This document shows positions 40,565 to 49,546 of a DNA stretch of 64,000 nt, in pieces (the first letter of the stretch is position 1; every line of letters starts with the position of its first letter). The stretch is taken from assembly GCA_023417515.1 (NCBI GenBank), contig JAEZFL010000132.1:4986-68985 (forward strand), given 5' to 3'. The notes under the pieces were generated by a model that saw only the letters and a list, made by a program, of their open reading frames with translations, was not told the DNA's origin and made no database searches. A program made the position numbers and the translations under genes. Source of the DNA: Pseudomonadota bacterium (GTDB lineage Bacteria; Pseudomonadota; Alphaproteobacteria; Sphingomonadales; Sphingomonadaceae).

Positions 40565-42793
40565 ATGGGCAAGAACGAGATCGAACCGAAGGGAGCCGGC
40601 GGCGTGTGGCCGATCGCCGAGCAGGCGCGCGTGGGCACGCCGCTGCACCCGCTCCAGGACCAGCCGGATTATGCGCTGGCGGCGTCGGGATCGGACATCA
40701 ACCTGGCGATGCTTTGGAACGTCATCTGGGCGTGGCGCTGGCTGATCCTGGGCGCGATCGCCGCGGGCCTTGCAGGCGGCGTCATCGTCACCCTGCTGAT
40801 GACTCCGACCTATCGCGCCACCACCGTTCTGGAGCTGAATCCGCCGGTCGTCGAGGTGATGGAGAACCAGCAGCAGGTCCAGCGCGCGCAGAACGACCGG
40901 CAGTATCTCGAGACCCAATATGGACTGCTCCGGAGCCGTGCGCTCGCCGAGCGGGTCAGCCAGGAGCTCAACCTCGCCTCCAACCCGGCCTTGGTGTCGG
41001 AGGACATGAGCCGCGACGTGCGTCAGCGCGTTGTCGTCAACGAGCTGCTGGGCAATCTCACCATCGACCCCAACCGCGAGAGCCGGCTCGTCCGGATCGC
41101 GTATGAATCGGAGGATCCGCAGCTGTCGGCGCGGGTCGCCAACGGCTTCGCCGAGAGCTTCATCAATTCGAGCCTCGAGCGCCGCTACCAGGCGTCTTCT
41201 TATGCCCGCGACTTCCTGCAGCGGCAGATCGCCGCGGTGCGCCAGGAGCTCGAGAACAGCGAGCGGCAGCTCGTCGCTTATGCCCAGCAACAGGGCATCA
41301 TCAACACTGCCAGCGCCGCGGCCGGAGCGGGCGGCGCCGGCGCGCCGTCGGACGCCAACTCGCCGACCGGCGACACGCTGGTCGCCTTGAACCGCGAGCT
41401 GTCGGAGGCGACCGCGCGCCGGATCGCCGCCGAGCAGCGCTATCGTCAGGGCCAAACGGGCGGCCCGACGGCCGAGGCGGTCGAGCGCACCTCGACGCTG
41501 CGCAACGAGCTCGCGACCTTGCGCGCGCAATATCAGGAGCAGCTGGCGATCTTCCAGCCGGACTATCCCGCCATGGTGCAGATGCGCTCGCGCATCGAGG
41601 CGCTCGAGCAGGCGATCGCGAACGAGGCGGGCAACGTCCGCGCCGGCCGCGTCAACACGCTGCGCGCCGAATATCAGGCGGCGGCGGCCGAGGAGCGCGC
41701 TCTTCAAGCCCGGGTCGACCAGTTGCGCGGCGCGGTGCTCAACCTGCGCGGCCGCTCGATCCAGTACAACATCCTGCAGCGCGACGTGGACACCAACCGA
41801 GCGCTCTACGATGCCCTTCTGCAGCGCTACAAGGAGATCGGCGTCGCCGGCGGCATCGGCACGAGCCAGGCGTCGATCGTCGACCGCGCCGAGGTGCCGT
41901 CGGGGCCGTTCCGGCCGAACCTGATGATGAACGTGCTGATCGGCCTCGCTCTGGGTGCGCTGTCCGGCCTCGCGCTCGCGTTGCTGCTCGAGTTCATCAA
42001 CGACACGATCAAGACCCCGAGCGACGTCCGCGAGAAGCTGCGCCTTGCCTTCCTGGGCGGCATTCCCGCCACCAAGGGCAAGGCCGTGGACGAGCTGGCC
42101 GACGCCAGCACCGGCATCAGCGAGGCCTATTTCTCGGCGATGACGTCGCTCCAGTTCACCACCGAGAGCGGCGCGCCCAAGGTCCTGCTGGTGACCTCGA
42201 CCCGGCCCTCGGAGGGCAAGTCGACCACCTCCTGGGCGCTGGCCTCGTCCTTTGCCCGGCTCGGCCGCAAGGTGCTTCTGATCGACGCCGACATGCGCAA
42301 GCCGGCCTTCGTCACCGGCGGCGAGAAGTCGGACGGCCTTGCCAATTTGCTGACCAACCGCGATCCGCTCGCCGACCATGTCGTCAAGCCGGACGTCGAA
42401 GGGCTGTGGCTCCTGCCGTGCGGCCCGCTTCCGCCCAATCCGGCCGAATTGCTGTCGTCGCCGCGCCTCAAGGCGATCCTCGCGGAGGCGAGCGCGCAAT
42501 ATGACATGGTCATCGTCGACAGTCCGCCGATCCTCGGCCTCGCCGACACGCCCTTGCTGTCGTCGATCGCGAGCGGCACGTTGATGGTCATCGAGGCCGG
42601 CAAGACCCGCACCCGCGCGGCGACCGAGGCGCTCGGCCGCCTTCGCCAGGCCGGTGCCAACGTCGTCGGCGCGGTGCTGACCCGCTTCAAGCACGACCCG
42701 GCCGGCTACGGCTATTCCTACGAAGCCTATCGCTACAGCGCCGTCGAAGGCCGCGAGCGCGAGATCCGGCTGATCGTGTCGAAGAATGGCTGA
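40565..42793 (+). CDS. Polysaccharide co-polymerase with tyrosine autokinase (GumC/Wzc/ExoP type)
   Basis: 742 residues. N-terminal Wzz domain with a membrane helix near residue 65, long periplasmic coiled-coil (about 130-440), and second helix near 465. The C-terminal BY-kinase domain has Walker A SEGKSTTSW, A' VLLIDADMRKP and B MVIVDSPPILG. The tail has five tyrosines in the YGYSYEAYRYS cluster, the likely autophosphorylation sites. It controls chain length and export together with the preceding lipoprotein. The TPR gene overlaps its end. Confidence 0.93.
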   Translation: MGKNEIEPKGAGGVWPIAEQARVGTPLHPLQDQPDYALAASGSDINLAMLWNVIWAWRWLILGAIAAGLAGGVIVTLLMTPTYRATTVLELNPPVVEVMENQQQVQRAQNDRQYLETQYGLLRSRALAERVSQELNLASNPALVSEDMSRDVRQRVVVNELLGNLTIDPNRESRLVRIAYESEDPQLSARVANGFAESFINSSLERRYQASSYARDFLQRQIAAVRQELENSERQLVAYAQQQGIINTASAAAGAGGAGAPSDANSPTGDTLVALNRELSEATARRIAAEQRYRQGQTGGPTAEAVERTSTLRNELATLRAQYQEQLAIFQPDYPAMVQMRSRIEALEQAIANEAGNVRAGRVNTLRAEYQAAAAEERALQARVDQLRGAVLNLRGRSIQYNILQRDVDTNRALYDALLQRYKEIGVAGGIGTSQASIVDRAEVPSGPFRPNLMMNVLIGLALGALSGLALALLLEFINDTIKTPSDVREKLRLAFLGGIPATKGKAVDELADASTGISEAYFSAMTSLQFTTESGAPKVLLVTSTRPSEGKSTTSWALASSFARLGRKVLLIDADMRKPAFVTGGEKSDGLANLLTNRDPLADHVVKPDVEGLWLLPCGPLPPNPAELLSSPRLKAILAEASAQYDMVIVDSPPILGLADTPLLSSIASGTLMVIEAGKTRTRAATEALGRLRQAGANVVGAVLTRFKHDPAGYGYSYEAYRYSAVEGREREIRLIVSKNG

Positions 42794-44009
42794 TACGGGT
42801 CGGCGCGCCCGCGGCGCGCTGTGGTGGGCGAAGCTGCTGGTCCTGATCCTCGCCGCCCTCGCCATAGGCTGGGTGGCGGTGAAGGTGGCGGCGGTGCGCG
42901 CTTTTCCGCTTCGAAGCGGCATTCCGCAGCGCTTCGACCCCAACCATCCGGACGCGGTGTTCCGTGAGGCGGCCGAGGCGCTGCTCGGCAACCGCGGCCG
43001 CCTTCCCGCCGAATATTATCCGCGCATCGCCGAGGCGGCCAAGCGCGAGCCCTTGTCGGCCGAGCCCTACATGTTCTTCGCCATGCAGGCGCTCGAGCAG
43101 CAGGATCTCGCCCGCGCCGAGCGGCTGCTCGTCGAGGCGCGACGGCGCGATCCGCGCCTGCGCCTCGCCCGCCTGGCGCTGCTCGGCGTCTATCTTCAGA
43201 CCAACCGGGTCGCCGAGGCGAGCGAGGAGATCGCGGTGATCGTCCGCCTCGTCCCGCGCGCCGAGCAGCTGCTGGTGCCCGAGCTGGCGCGGCTGGCGGC
43301 CTCGCCCGCCACCGCCGACGCGGTGGTCGCAGCGGTCGGCGACGACCCGCTCATGGCGGCGGTGATCGTCCGCCTCGCCCAGCAGAATGTCGATCCCGAG
43401 CATCTGCTGCGCCTCGCGGCGCGCCAGCCGAGCGCCGCCGGGTCGTCGCCGACGAGCTGGCAGGCGACCCTGCTCGACACGATGGTCCGGCGCGGCGAGG
43501 TTCGGCGCGCGCATGGGATCTGGCGGCGCCTGGTCGGGATCAGCGGCACTGCGCCGCTCCTCTATGACCCGCGTTTCGAGCGGCGGCCGGGACCGCCTCC
43601 GTTCAACTGGGCGCTGAGCGGATCGGGCGCCGGAGTCGCGGAGCCCGCGGCGGGTGGCGCACTCGACGTCGAATATTATGGCCGCGCCTCCGCCCCGCTC
43701 GCCAGCCAGCTGCTGGCGCTCCAGCCGGGGCGCTACCGCCTCGCCATGCGCGCCGAGGGCAGCGCCAACGGCGAGGGCAGCCGGATCGAGTGGAACGTCG
43801 CCTGTGCCGGCAGCGGCGCGGTCCTCGCGGCGTCGCCGTTGCGCGAGATCAGCTACAATCCGCGCGACGTCGCGGTCGAGTTCACCGTGCCGGCGAGCGG
43901 CTGCGAGGGCCAGTGGCTTCGCCTTCAGGGCGTCGCCGCGGAATTTCCGACCACCCAGGCGGTCAAGATCAGCGAGCTGTCGCTCCAGCGCGTCGGAGGC
44001 GGCCAGTGA
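42786..44009 (+). CDS. TPR protein with C-terminal beta-sandwich, exopolysaccharide locus
   Basis: 407 residues. One N-terminal membrane helix (about residues 12-35), helical TPR-like repeats (about 55-230, for example AEPYMFFAMQALEQQDLARAE-type helices), then a beta-rich domain (about 255-407) with LLALQPGRYRLAMRAEG, which looks like a jelly-roll carbohydrate-binding fold. It overlaps the kinase gene and the Wzy gene, so it is tightly coupled to both. It probably scaffolds the assembly machine in the periplasm. No named family. Confidence 0.75.
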   Translation: MADTGRRARGALWWAKLLVLILAALAIGWVAVKVAAVRAFPLRSGIPQRFDPNHPDAVFREAAEALLGNRGRLPAEYYPRIAEAAKREPLSAEPYMFFAMQALEQQDLARAERLLVEARRRDPRLRLARLALLGVYLQTNRVAEASEEIAVIVRLVPRAEQLLVPELARLAASPATADAVVAAVGDDPLMAAVIVRLAQQNVDPEHLLRLAARQPSAAGSSPTSWQATLLDTMVRRGEVRRAHGIWRRLVGISGTAPLLYDPRFERRPGPPPFNWALSGSGAGVAEPAAGGALDVEYYGRASAPLASQLLALQPGRYRLAMRAEGSANGEGSRIEWNVACAGSGAVLAASPLREISYNPRDVAVEFTVPASGCEGQWLRLQGVAAEFPTTQAVKISELSLQRVGGGQ

Positions 44010-45385
44010 CGCTGCGTCATTTCATCATCCCGGCCTATCTGGTGCTGTGCGTCCTGCTCGGCGGGGCCAGCGCTGCGGGCTATCTGTCCAACCTCGTGCT
44101 TCAGCTGCTCGCCTTGCCGATCATCGTCGCGGCGCTGATGAAGACGAGGTCTAACATGTCGCGCGCCGCCCGCGCGCTGTTGTGGCTCACCGCGGCGATG
44201 ATCGTCCTCGCGCTCATCCACCTCGTCCCGCTTCCGCCCGGCCTGTGGCGAAGCCTTCCCGGCCGCGAGCGCGTCGCCGAGGGCTTCGAGCTGCTCGGCC
44301 AGCCGGTTCCCTGGCTGCCGCTGTCGCTGAAGCCCGAGCGGGCGCTCGCCGCCTTGCTGTGGCTGCTCCCGGCATTCGCGGCGCTGCTCGGAATCCTGCG
44401 CCTCGGCGCCTATCGCGCGCCCTATCTCGCCTGGGCGCTGATCGCGGTGACGGTCGCGGCGGTCATGGTCGGCGCGATGCAGCTCACCGGCGGCGCGCAG
44501 AGCCCCTTCTATTTCTACGCGGTCACCAACTGGGGCCAGGGCGTCGGCTTCTTCGCCAACAGCAACCATATGGCGACCTTGCTGCTGTGCGTGATCCCGT
44601 TCCTCGCCGCGCTCCACGCCGAGGCGCTGGGCAGCGGGTCGCAATCCAGCTCCAAGTCGCTGCGCCGCTCGTCCGGGATCATCGTGATCATCGCCGGAGT
44701 CGGGATGATCATCCTGGTCGGCCTCGCCATCAACCAGTCGCTGGCCGGCATCGGGCTCGCCGTGCCGGTGATCGGCGCGAGCATCCTGCTGGTCCGCTAC
44801 CGCCGCAAGGCGCTGCCGGCCTGGGCGCCGGTGGCGGGCACGCTCCTCACCGCCGCTGCGGTCGTCGCCATCTTCGTCGCTCCGCTGGGCAGCGGCGCCT
44901 TCTCCGAATCCGCTCGGTCGAGCAGCGAATCGCGCGGCACGTCGGTCGCGATCACCGGCAAGGCGGCGGTCGAGCATCTCCCGCTCGGCTCCGGCATCGG
45001 CACCTTCGTCGACGTCTATCGGACTCATGAGGACCATCGCACGGTCGAGCCGCCTTACATGAACCATGCCCATAGCGACCTCGCCGAGATCGCGCTCGAG
45101 ACCGGCGCGCCGGGGCTGCTCCTCGTCCTTCTGCTGCTCGCCTGGTGGGGCCGCCGCGCCTGGACGATCTGGGGCGCCGGCCAGCAGCGGCCCGACCATT
45201 TCGCCCGCGCCGCGACCATCGCGACGGCGGCGGTCATCGCCCACAGCCTGGTCGATTATCCGCTGCGCACCGCCGCCATCTCCGTGCTGTTCGCCATCTG
45301 CCTCGCGCTGATGGCGGAGCCGCGCCCGGTCGTCCGAGCCGCGGCGGACCGCGGAGATGAAGGCCTCCGTCACCTCAGCGCCTGA
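44006..45385 (+). CDS. O-antigen ligase/polymerase family protein (Wzy-like)
   Basis: A 459-residue inner-membrane protein with about ten to twelve hydrophobic helices and the Wzy_C/O-antigen ligase stretch: GFFANSNHMATLLL, then a large periplasmic loop with LPLGSGIGTFVDVY and HAHSDLAEIALETGAPG. The H-x2-D-type loop region is typical of these enzymes. It would join repeat units into polymer. GTG 44006 overlaps the TPR stop (GTGA). Ligase versus polymerase cannot be settled from sequence, but the GumC neighbour favours polymerase. Confidence 0.87.
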   Translation: MTLRHFIIPAYLVLCVLLGGASAAGYLSNLVLQLLALPIIVAALMKTRSNMSRAARALLWLTAAMIVLALIHLVPLPPGLWRSLPGRERVAEGFELLGQPVPWLPLSLKPERALAALLWLLPAFAALLGILRLGAYRAPYLAWALIAVTVAAVMVGAMQLTGGAQSPFYFYAVTNWGQGVGFFANSNHMATLLLCVIPFLAALHAEALGSGSQSSSKSLRRSSGIIVIIAGVGMIILVGLAINQSLAGIGLAVPVIGASILLVRYRRKALPAWAPVAGTLLTAAAVVAIFVAPLGSGAFSESARSSSESRGTSVAITGKAAVEHLPLGSGIGTFVDVYRTHEDHRTVEPPYMNHAHSDLAEIALETGAPGLLLVLLLLAWWGRRAWTIWGAGQQRPDHFARAATIATAAVIAHSLVDYPLRTAAISVLFAICLALMAEPRPVVRAAADRGDEGLRHLSA

Positions 45386-45436
45386 GCCTCGACGGGCAGA
45401 TGCCGGCCCACTAAGCAGGCTCCGGCGGGATCGAGC

Positions 45437-46735
45437 ATGAACTGGACCGAATATTTCAGACACTTTCTGGTCCTGTTCTCGGGATCGGCGCTCGCCCAGG
45501 CGATAAACCTGCTGAGCTACCCGCTCCTCGCCCGGCTCTATTCGCCGGCGGAGTACGGGCTGTTCGCGCTGTTCATCGCGATCTGCGCCATCCCCGCCGC
45601 CCTCGCCTGCGCACGCTTCGACGTCATCATCCCGACGGTTCGCGGGGCATCGCGCTTCGCACTCCTTTGGGTGTGCCTCGCTGCCGCGCTGCTGATGGCA
45701 ACGGTCACGGCCGCCCTGGTGGGGCTTTATTTCCGGCTCTGGGACAGCAGCCAGCCGGCCTATGTCGCCTTGCTGGCCGGTGGCGCCGTGTTCCTGGCCG
45801 GCTTCTGCTCATCCGCGTCGATGCTGCTGATGAGGCACGACCGCTACGTCGCTTCCTCTCGCGCCGTCGTCATCCGGACGGCGATGACCGTGGCTGCGCA
45901 GGTCGGGCTGGCGGTGGCGATCGGCGGCGCGGCAGGACTGATCCTGGGCTATTGCATCGGGTTCCTTGCCCAGGCCGTCGCCCTCGCGGTCGCGGCGCGC
46001 GGCCTTGGCTGGCGCCGCCCCCGGTTGCGGCAGATGAAGGCCATCGTTCAGCGCCACCGGCGCCAGATCGCGATCGACGTCCCCGGGACGGTGATCGGCG
46101 CCGGGTCCGCGCAGCTCCTCAGCGTCCTCCTGATCGCGCTCCACGGCCCGAGAGCGGCCGGCGTCTATGCGATGGCCAGCCGCATCACCATCGTTCCGAT
46201 GGAATTGTTCAGCACCTCATTGTCGCAGGTCTTCTTCCAGAAGGCGGCGCGCGCCCAGGAGGCGACCGGCTCCTTCTGGGGGCAGATGAAGCTCAACCTG
46301 GCCTTGATGGCCGTCGTGGTCGGCGCGGTGGTGCTTGCGATCTGGCTGTTCGCGCGCACCGTCGTCGACATCTATCTGGGCCCGGAATGGGCGCTCGTCG
46401 GAGACGTGCTGATCATCCTCGCACCGATGCTGGCGCTGCGCAGCATGGCGGTGTCGGTGGCGACGACGGTCTTCATCATCAGGCGCCCGGCGTGGCTTTT
46501 CCTTCACAACCTGGCGGCGGCGCTGGCGCAGTTGGTCGCCTTTGCGCTCGCGCTGTGGGGCGGGCTGGACCTGCGGGCGTTCCTGATGGTCGCCGCGACC
46601 CTCTTGGCGATCGAGTCCGCCTCGTTCATCCTGATCCTGGTCGTTGCCGCCCGCCGTCGGCATCTCGGGCGGGCCGCGCCCGCGGGTGCGGCCGACGAGG
46701 CGCGGATTCTGGCATCCCCTGCCGATGCCGGCTGA
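45437..46735 (+). CDS. Polysaccharide flippase (Wzx/RfbX-like) 1
   Basis: A 432-residue MATE-like membrane protein with about twelve helices and the flippase N-terminus GSALAQAINLLSYPLLARLYSP followed by AEYGLFAL. It moves lipid-linked repeat units across the inner membrane. It begins 51 bases after the polymerase gene on the same strand. A second flippase of different sequence is encoded at 56144-57613. Confidence 0.88.
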   Translation: MNWTEYFRHFLVLFSGSALAQAINLLSYPLLARLYSPAEYGLFALFIAICAIPAALACARFDVIIPTVRGASRFALLWVCLAAALLMATVTAALVGLYFRLWDSSQPAYVALLAGGAVFLAGFCSSASMLLMRHDRYVASSRAVVIRTAMTVAAQVGLAVAIGGAAGLILGYCIGFLAQAVALAVAARGLGWRRPRLRQMKAIVQRHRRQIAIDVPGTVIGAGSAQLLSVLLIALHGPRAAGVYAMASRITIVPMELFSTSLSQVFFQKAARAQEATGSFWGQMKLNLALMAVVVGAVVLAIWLFARTVVDIYLGPEWALVGDVLIILAPMLALRSMAVSVATTVFIIRRPAWLFLHNLAAALAQLVAFALALWGGLDLRAFLMVAATLLAIESASFILILVVAARRRHLGRAAPAGAADEARILASPADAG

Positions 46736-46764
46736 GAGGTTGATGTGATTGGTTCCTGCGGCTC

Positions 46765-47304
46765 ATGAGGCAAAGATTGTCGAGATTCACCGCCCGCTTC
46801 TGCTTCTTTCTCTACCTCTGCATCATGCGGCAGGAGCTTCCCGTTTTCGTGAGGATCAGGAGGCGCCTCCTGAACGTGATGCTCGGGAGGAAGCATGTCG
46901 GTCTGCTGGTCTTCCCCGACGTCCATCTCGGCGACTGGCGGAACCTCAGGATCGGCGACCATGTCAGCATCAATCGCGGGTGCAATTTCTCCTGCCTGGG
47001 CGGGCTCGAGATCGGCGACTACGTGTCGATCGCGCACGGCACGTCGATCATCACGACCGAGCATGAATATCGCGACCCGGACCAGCCGATCAAAGTGCAG
47101 CCCGTCTCGCTTCATCCCATCAGGATCGGGTCCAATGTCTGGATCGGCGCGCAGGTCTGCATTCTCGGCGGGGTGACGATCGCCGATGGCAGCATCGTCG
47201 CTGCCGGCGCCGTCGTGACCAAATCGGTGACTGAGCCGAACTCGATCGTCGGCGGGGTGCCCGCGCGGTTGATCAAGTCCCGGTTCGCGGACGGCCGGAC
47301 GTGA
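46765..47304 (+). CDS. Hexapeptide-repeat acyltransferase (WbbJ/CysE-like)
   Basis: 179 residues with left-handed beta-helix hexapeptides from about residue 55 ([20 protein letters not shown], then [25 protein letters not shown]), the active-site region [15 protein letters not shown] and the usual end [11 protein letters not shown]. It probably O- or N-acetylates a sugar of the repeat unit using acetyl-CoA. The glycosyltransferase gene that follows overlaps its stop, so the pair is coupled. Confidence 0.88.
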   Translation: MRQRLSRFTARFCFFLYLCIMRQELPVFVRIRRRLLNVMLGRKHVGLLVFPDVHLGDWRNLRIGDHVSINRGCNFSCLGGLEIGDYVSIAHGTSIITTEHEYRDPDQPIKVQPVSLHPIRIGSNVWIGAQVCILGGVTIADGSIVAAGAVVTKSVTEPNSIVGGVPARLIKSRFADGRT

Positions 47305-48605
47305 CCGAGACGGTGGAGCCGTCCGGGACGGGACGCGAGCGACCTGTCGATCCGGACGAGGCGAGGGCGAGGAAGCTGCTCGTCATCGACACCACCTACA
47401 CGATGGAAGCGATCAGGATTCGCGGCATCGAAGATTCCGTCACCTGCCGCGACCTGGACGGCTTCTTCAGCCATGTGTGGAGCGTCCATCCGGTCGCGAC
47501 GCTCACCACGTCCGAGGCATGGACCCCGGCCGTGGGCAAGCCGGTGCACCACAGGCTGAACGCGCGCCACACCTTCGTGGAAGGGAAGATCGGGCGCTTT
47601 TCCGGGTTTCGCCGCCTGTTCGTGCCCAACTTCATCCTCGCCCAGCTGGGCCTGATGTGGTGGCTCCTGCGATTGATCCGGCGCGAGCGGATCGCCGTGA
47701 TCCGCGCCGGCGACCCGCTTTATACCGGCCTCGTCTCATGGGCGCTCGCGCGGCTGACCGGCATTCCGTTCGTGGTGCGGGTGGGGGGAAATCACGACAA
47801 ATTCTACGAGGAAACCGGTCAGGCGATGATGCCGCGGCTGTTCAGGCGGCGGTCGGTCGAGAAGCGGGTCGAGCGGTTCGTGTTTCGCCGGGCAGATCTC
47901 GTCGCCGGCGCGAACCAGGACAATCTCAATTTCGCCCTGGCCAACGGGGCGGTGCCTGAGCGGGCCACGGTGTTTCGCTATGGCAACCTCATCGACCGCC
48001 GCCATTTCGTCGAGCCGAACCAGCGCGAGGGCGGCGCCGAGGCCTGCACCCGGCTCGGCGTCGAGCCGGGCAGATTCCTGCTCTATATCGGCCGGCTCGA
48101 GCCGGTGAAGCGGCCGCAGGACGTGGTTCGGGTGCTGGCGGAATTGAACCGCAGGGGCCACCGGCTGAAGGCGCTGTTCCTCGGCGACGGGACGATGAAG
48201 TCGGACATGGCGTCGCTCGGCGACGAGCTGGGCGTCGGAGCGGACCTGGTCTTCGCGGGCAGCGTCGACCAGGGCGTCCTGGCCCGGCTGATTCCGCACT
48301 GCGCGGCGGTGGTCTCCCCGCATACCGGCCGGGCACTGTCGGAAGCGGCGCTCGGCGGCGCTCCGATCGCGGCCTACGACATCGACTGGCAGGGCGAGCT
48401 GATCCGCCGCCAGGTGACGGGGGAGCTGGTCCCGTACGGCGATGCGTCCGGCTTGGCCGAGGCGACGGCGCGCTTCGTCACGGACAGGGACTATGCGCGG
48501 CGGATGGGGGAGGCCGCTCGCTCCGCCGCGCTGGAGATGCTGGACCCGGACATGCTCGATGAGCACGAGCGGTCAATGTACCGAAAGCTGCTTCCGAACC
48601 GATAG
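47301..48605 (+). CDS. Glycosyltransferase (GT4-like) 1
   Basis: 434 residues. The N-terminal half carries [10 protein letters not shown] and HVWSVHP, the C-terminal half the GT-B donor domain: [20 protein letters not shown], then [21 protein letters not shown] in place of the usual E-x7-E stretch. GTG 47301 overlaps the acyltransferase stop. It is a clear paralog of the protein at 52004-53257, with the same two signature segments and the end [11 protein letters not shown]. Donor and acceptor sugars are unknown. Confidence 0.85.
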   Translation: MTETVEPSGTGRERPVDPDEARARKLLVIDTTYTMEAIRIRGIEDSVTCRDLDGFFSHVWSVHPVATLTTSEAWTPAVGKPVHHRLNARHTFVEGKIGRFSGFRRLFVPNFILAQLGLMWWLLRLIRRERIAVIRAGDPLYTGLVSWALARLTGIPFVVRVGGNHDKFYEETGQAMMPRLFRRRSVEKRVERFVFRRADLVAGANQDNLNFALANGAVPERATVFRYGNLIDRRHFVEPNQREGGAEACTRLGVEPGRFLLYIGRLEPVKRPQDVVRVLAELNRRGHRLKALFLGDGTMKSDMASLGDELGVGADLVFAGSVDQGVLARLIPHCAAVVSPHTGRALSEAALGGAPIAAYDIDWQGELIRRQVTGELVPYGDASGLAEATARFVTDRDYARRMGEAARSAALEMLDPDMLDEHERSMYRKLLPNR

Positions 48606-48617
48606 CCGCGCGGTCGA

Positions 48618-49487
48618 TCAGGATTCCCTGGCCGGCGGCAGCTCGCTCGCGTCGATCAGCGCCGGATTGTAGGCGTTGATCTGGTCGGTCACCTCGGCAA
48701 GCTGGCTCTCGCGCGGGACGATCACGAAACCGTTCTCCTCGACGAACTTGCGGACGATTTCCTTCGTCTTGAAGAAGTCGTTGCCGGTCCGGGCGAATTT
48801 GAAGTCGTGGCAGCTGATGCACATCACCGCGATCTTCCCGAGCGCCTTTCCGAAACCCTGGATCGCGAGGCGCTCGGCGCCTTCGATATTCATCTTCAGA
48901 AAGTCGATGCGTTCAATGCCCTCGGCCTCGCACAAGGCCTCGAGGGTCGTCGCCTCGACCGAGACGCCCTTGCCCTGCTCGACGAGAGCGTTGCCGAGCA
49001 GCTCGTCGAGATTATCCTCGATATAGACCGTCTCTTTCTTGTCCGACAGCGCGAGGTTGAGAACCTTGGTCGAGGTGAGACCGCCCAACGCCACCGACCG
49101 CTCCAGATAGCGGCAGATGGTCGGGTGGGCCTCGATCGCGATGACCCGGCCATCGGGCTCGACCTGCCTGGCATAATAGAGGCTCTCGGCGCCGAGGCCC
49201 GCGCCGACATCGACGATCGTGTGGCCTGGCCTGGGCTCGTAGAGAAAGCCCCACAGGAAGCGGTTCCGCGCCTCGCCGATGTCATAGGAGCGCATGCGCG
49301 GCTGCGGCTCGACGACCAGCCCTTGGTCGAAGCGGTGGATCCAGCCATTGTCGTAGCGAAGGCGCCGAACGCCGTCGGGCAGGGCGCGCGCCGCGACCGG
49401 CAGCAGCGCCGAAATCAGCCAGCGGGTGCCGCGACGGTCGAGAAGAAGCGTCACGCGCCTCGCCAGATTCCAGACTGAACTCACCAT
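48618..49487 (-). CDS. FkbM family methyltransferase
   Basis: 289 residues. SAM-binding motif I is VDVGAGLGAESLYYA (about residues 92-106), followed by acidic end of strand 2 (VIAIEAHP) and the FkbM marker IDFLKMNIEGAE, with a C-terminal family end. FkbM-type enzymes O-methylate sugars or polyketides. It is in the exopolysaccharide locus on the opposite strand, so methylation of a repeat-unit sugar is likely. It converges on the first glycosyltransferase gene. Confidence 0.88.
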   Translation of the reverse strand: MVSSVWNLARRVTLLLDRRGTRWLISALLPVAARALPDGVRRLRYDNGWIHRFDQGLVVEPQPRMRSYDIGEARNRFLWGFLYEPRPGHTIVDVGAGLGAESLYYARQVEPDGRVIAIEAHPTICRYLERSVALGGLTSTKVLNLALSDKKETVYIEDNLDELLGNALVEQGKGVSVEATTLEALCEAEGIERIDFLKMNIEGAERLAIQGFGKALGKIAVMCISCHDFKFARTGNDFFKTKEIVRKFVEENGFVIVPRESQLAEVTDQINAYNPALIDASELPPARES

Positions 49488-49546
49488 CGCCCCGCTTCGT
49501 CGTGTCGGGGCCGGTTACTTGGCGGTCGTGTCGCTGACAAGGCGGC

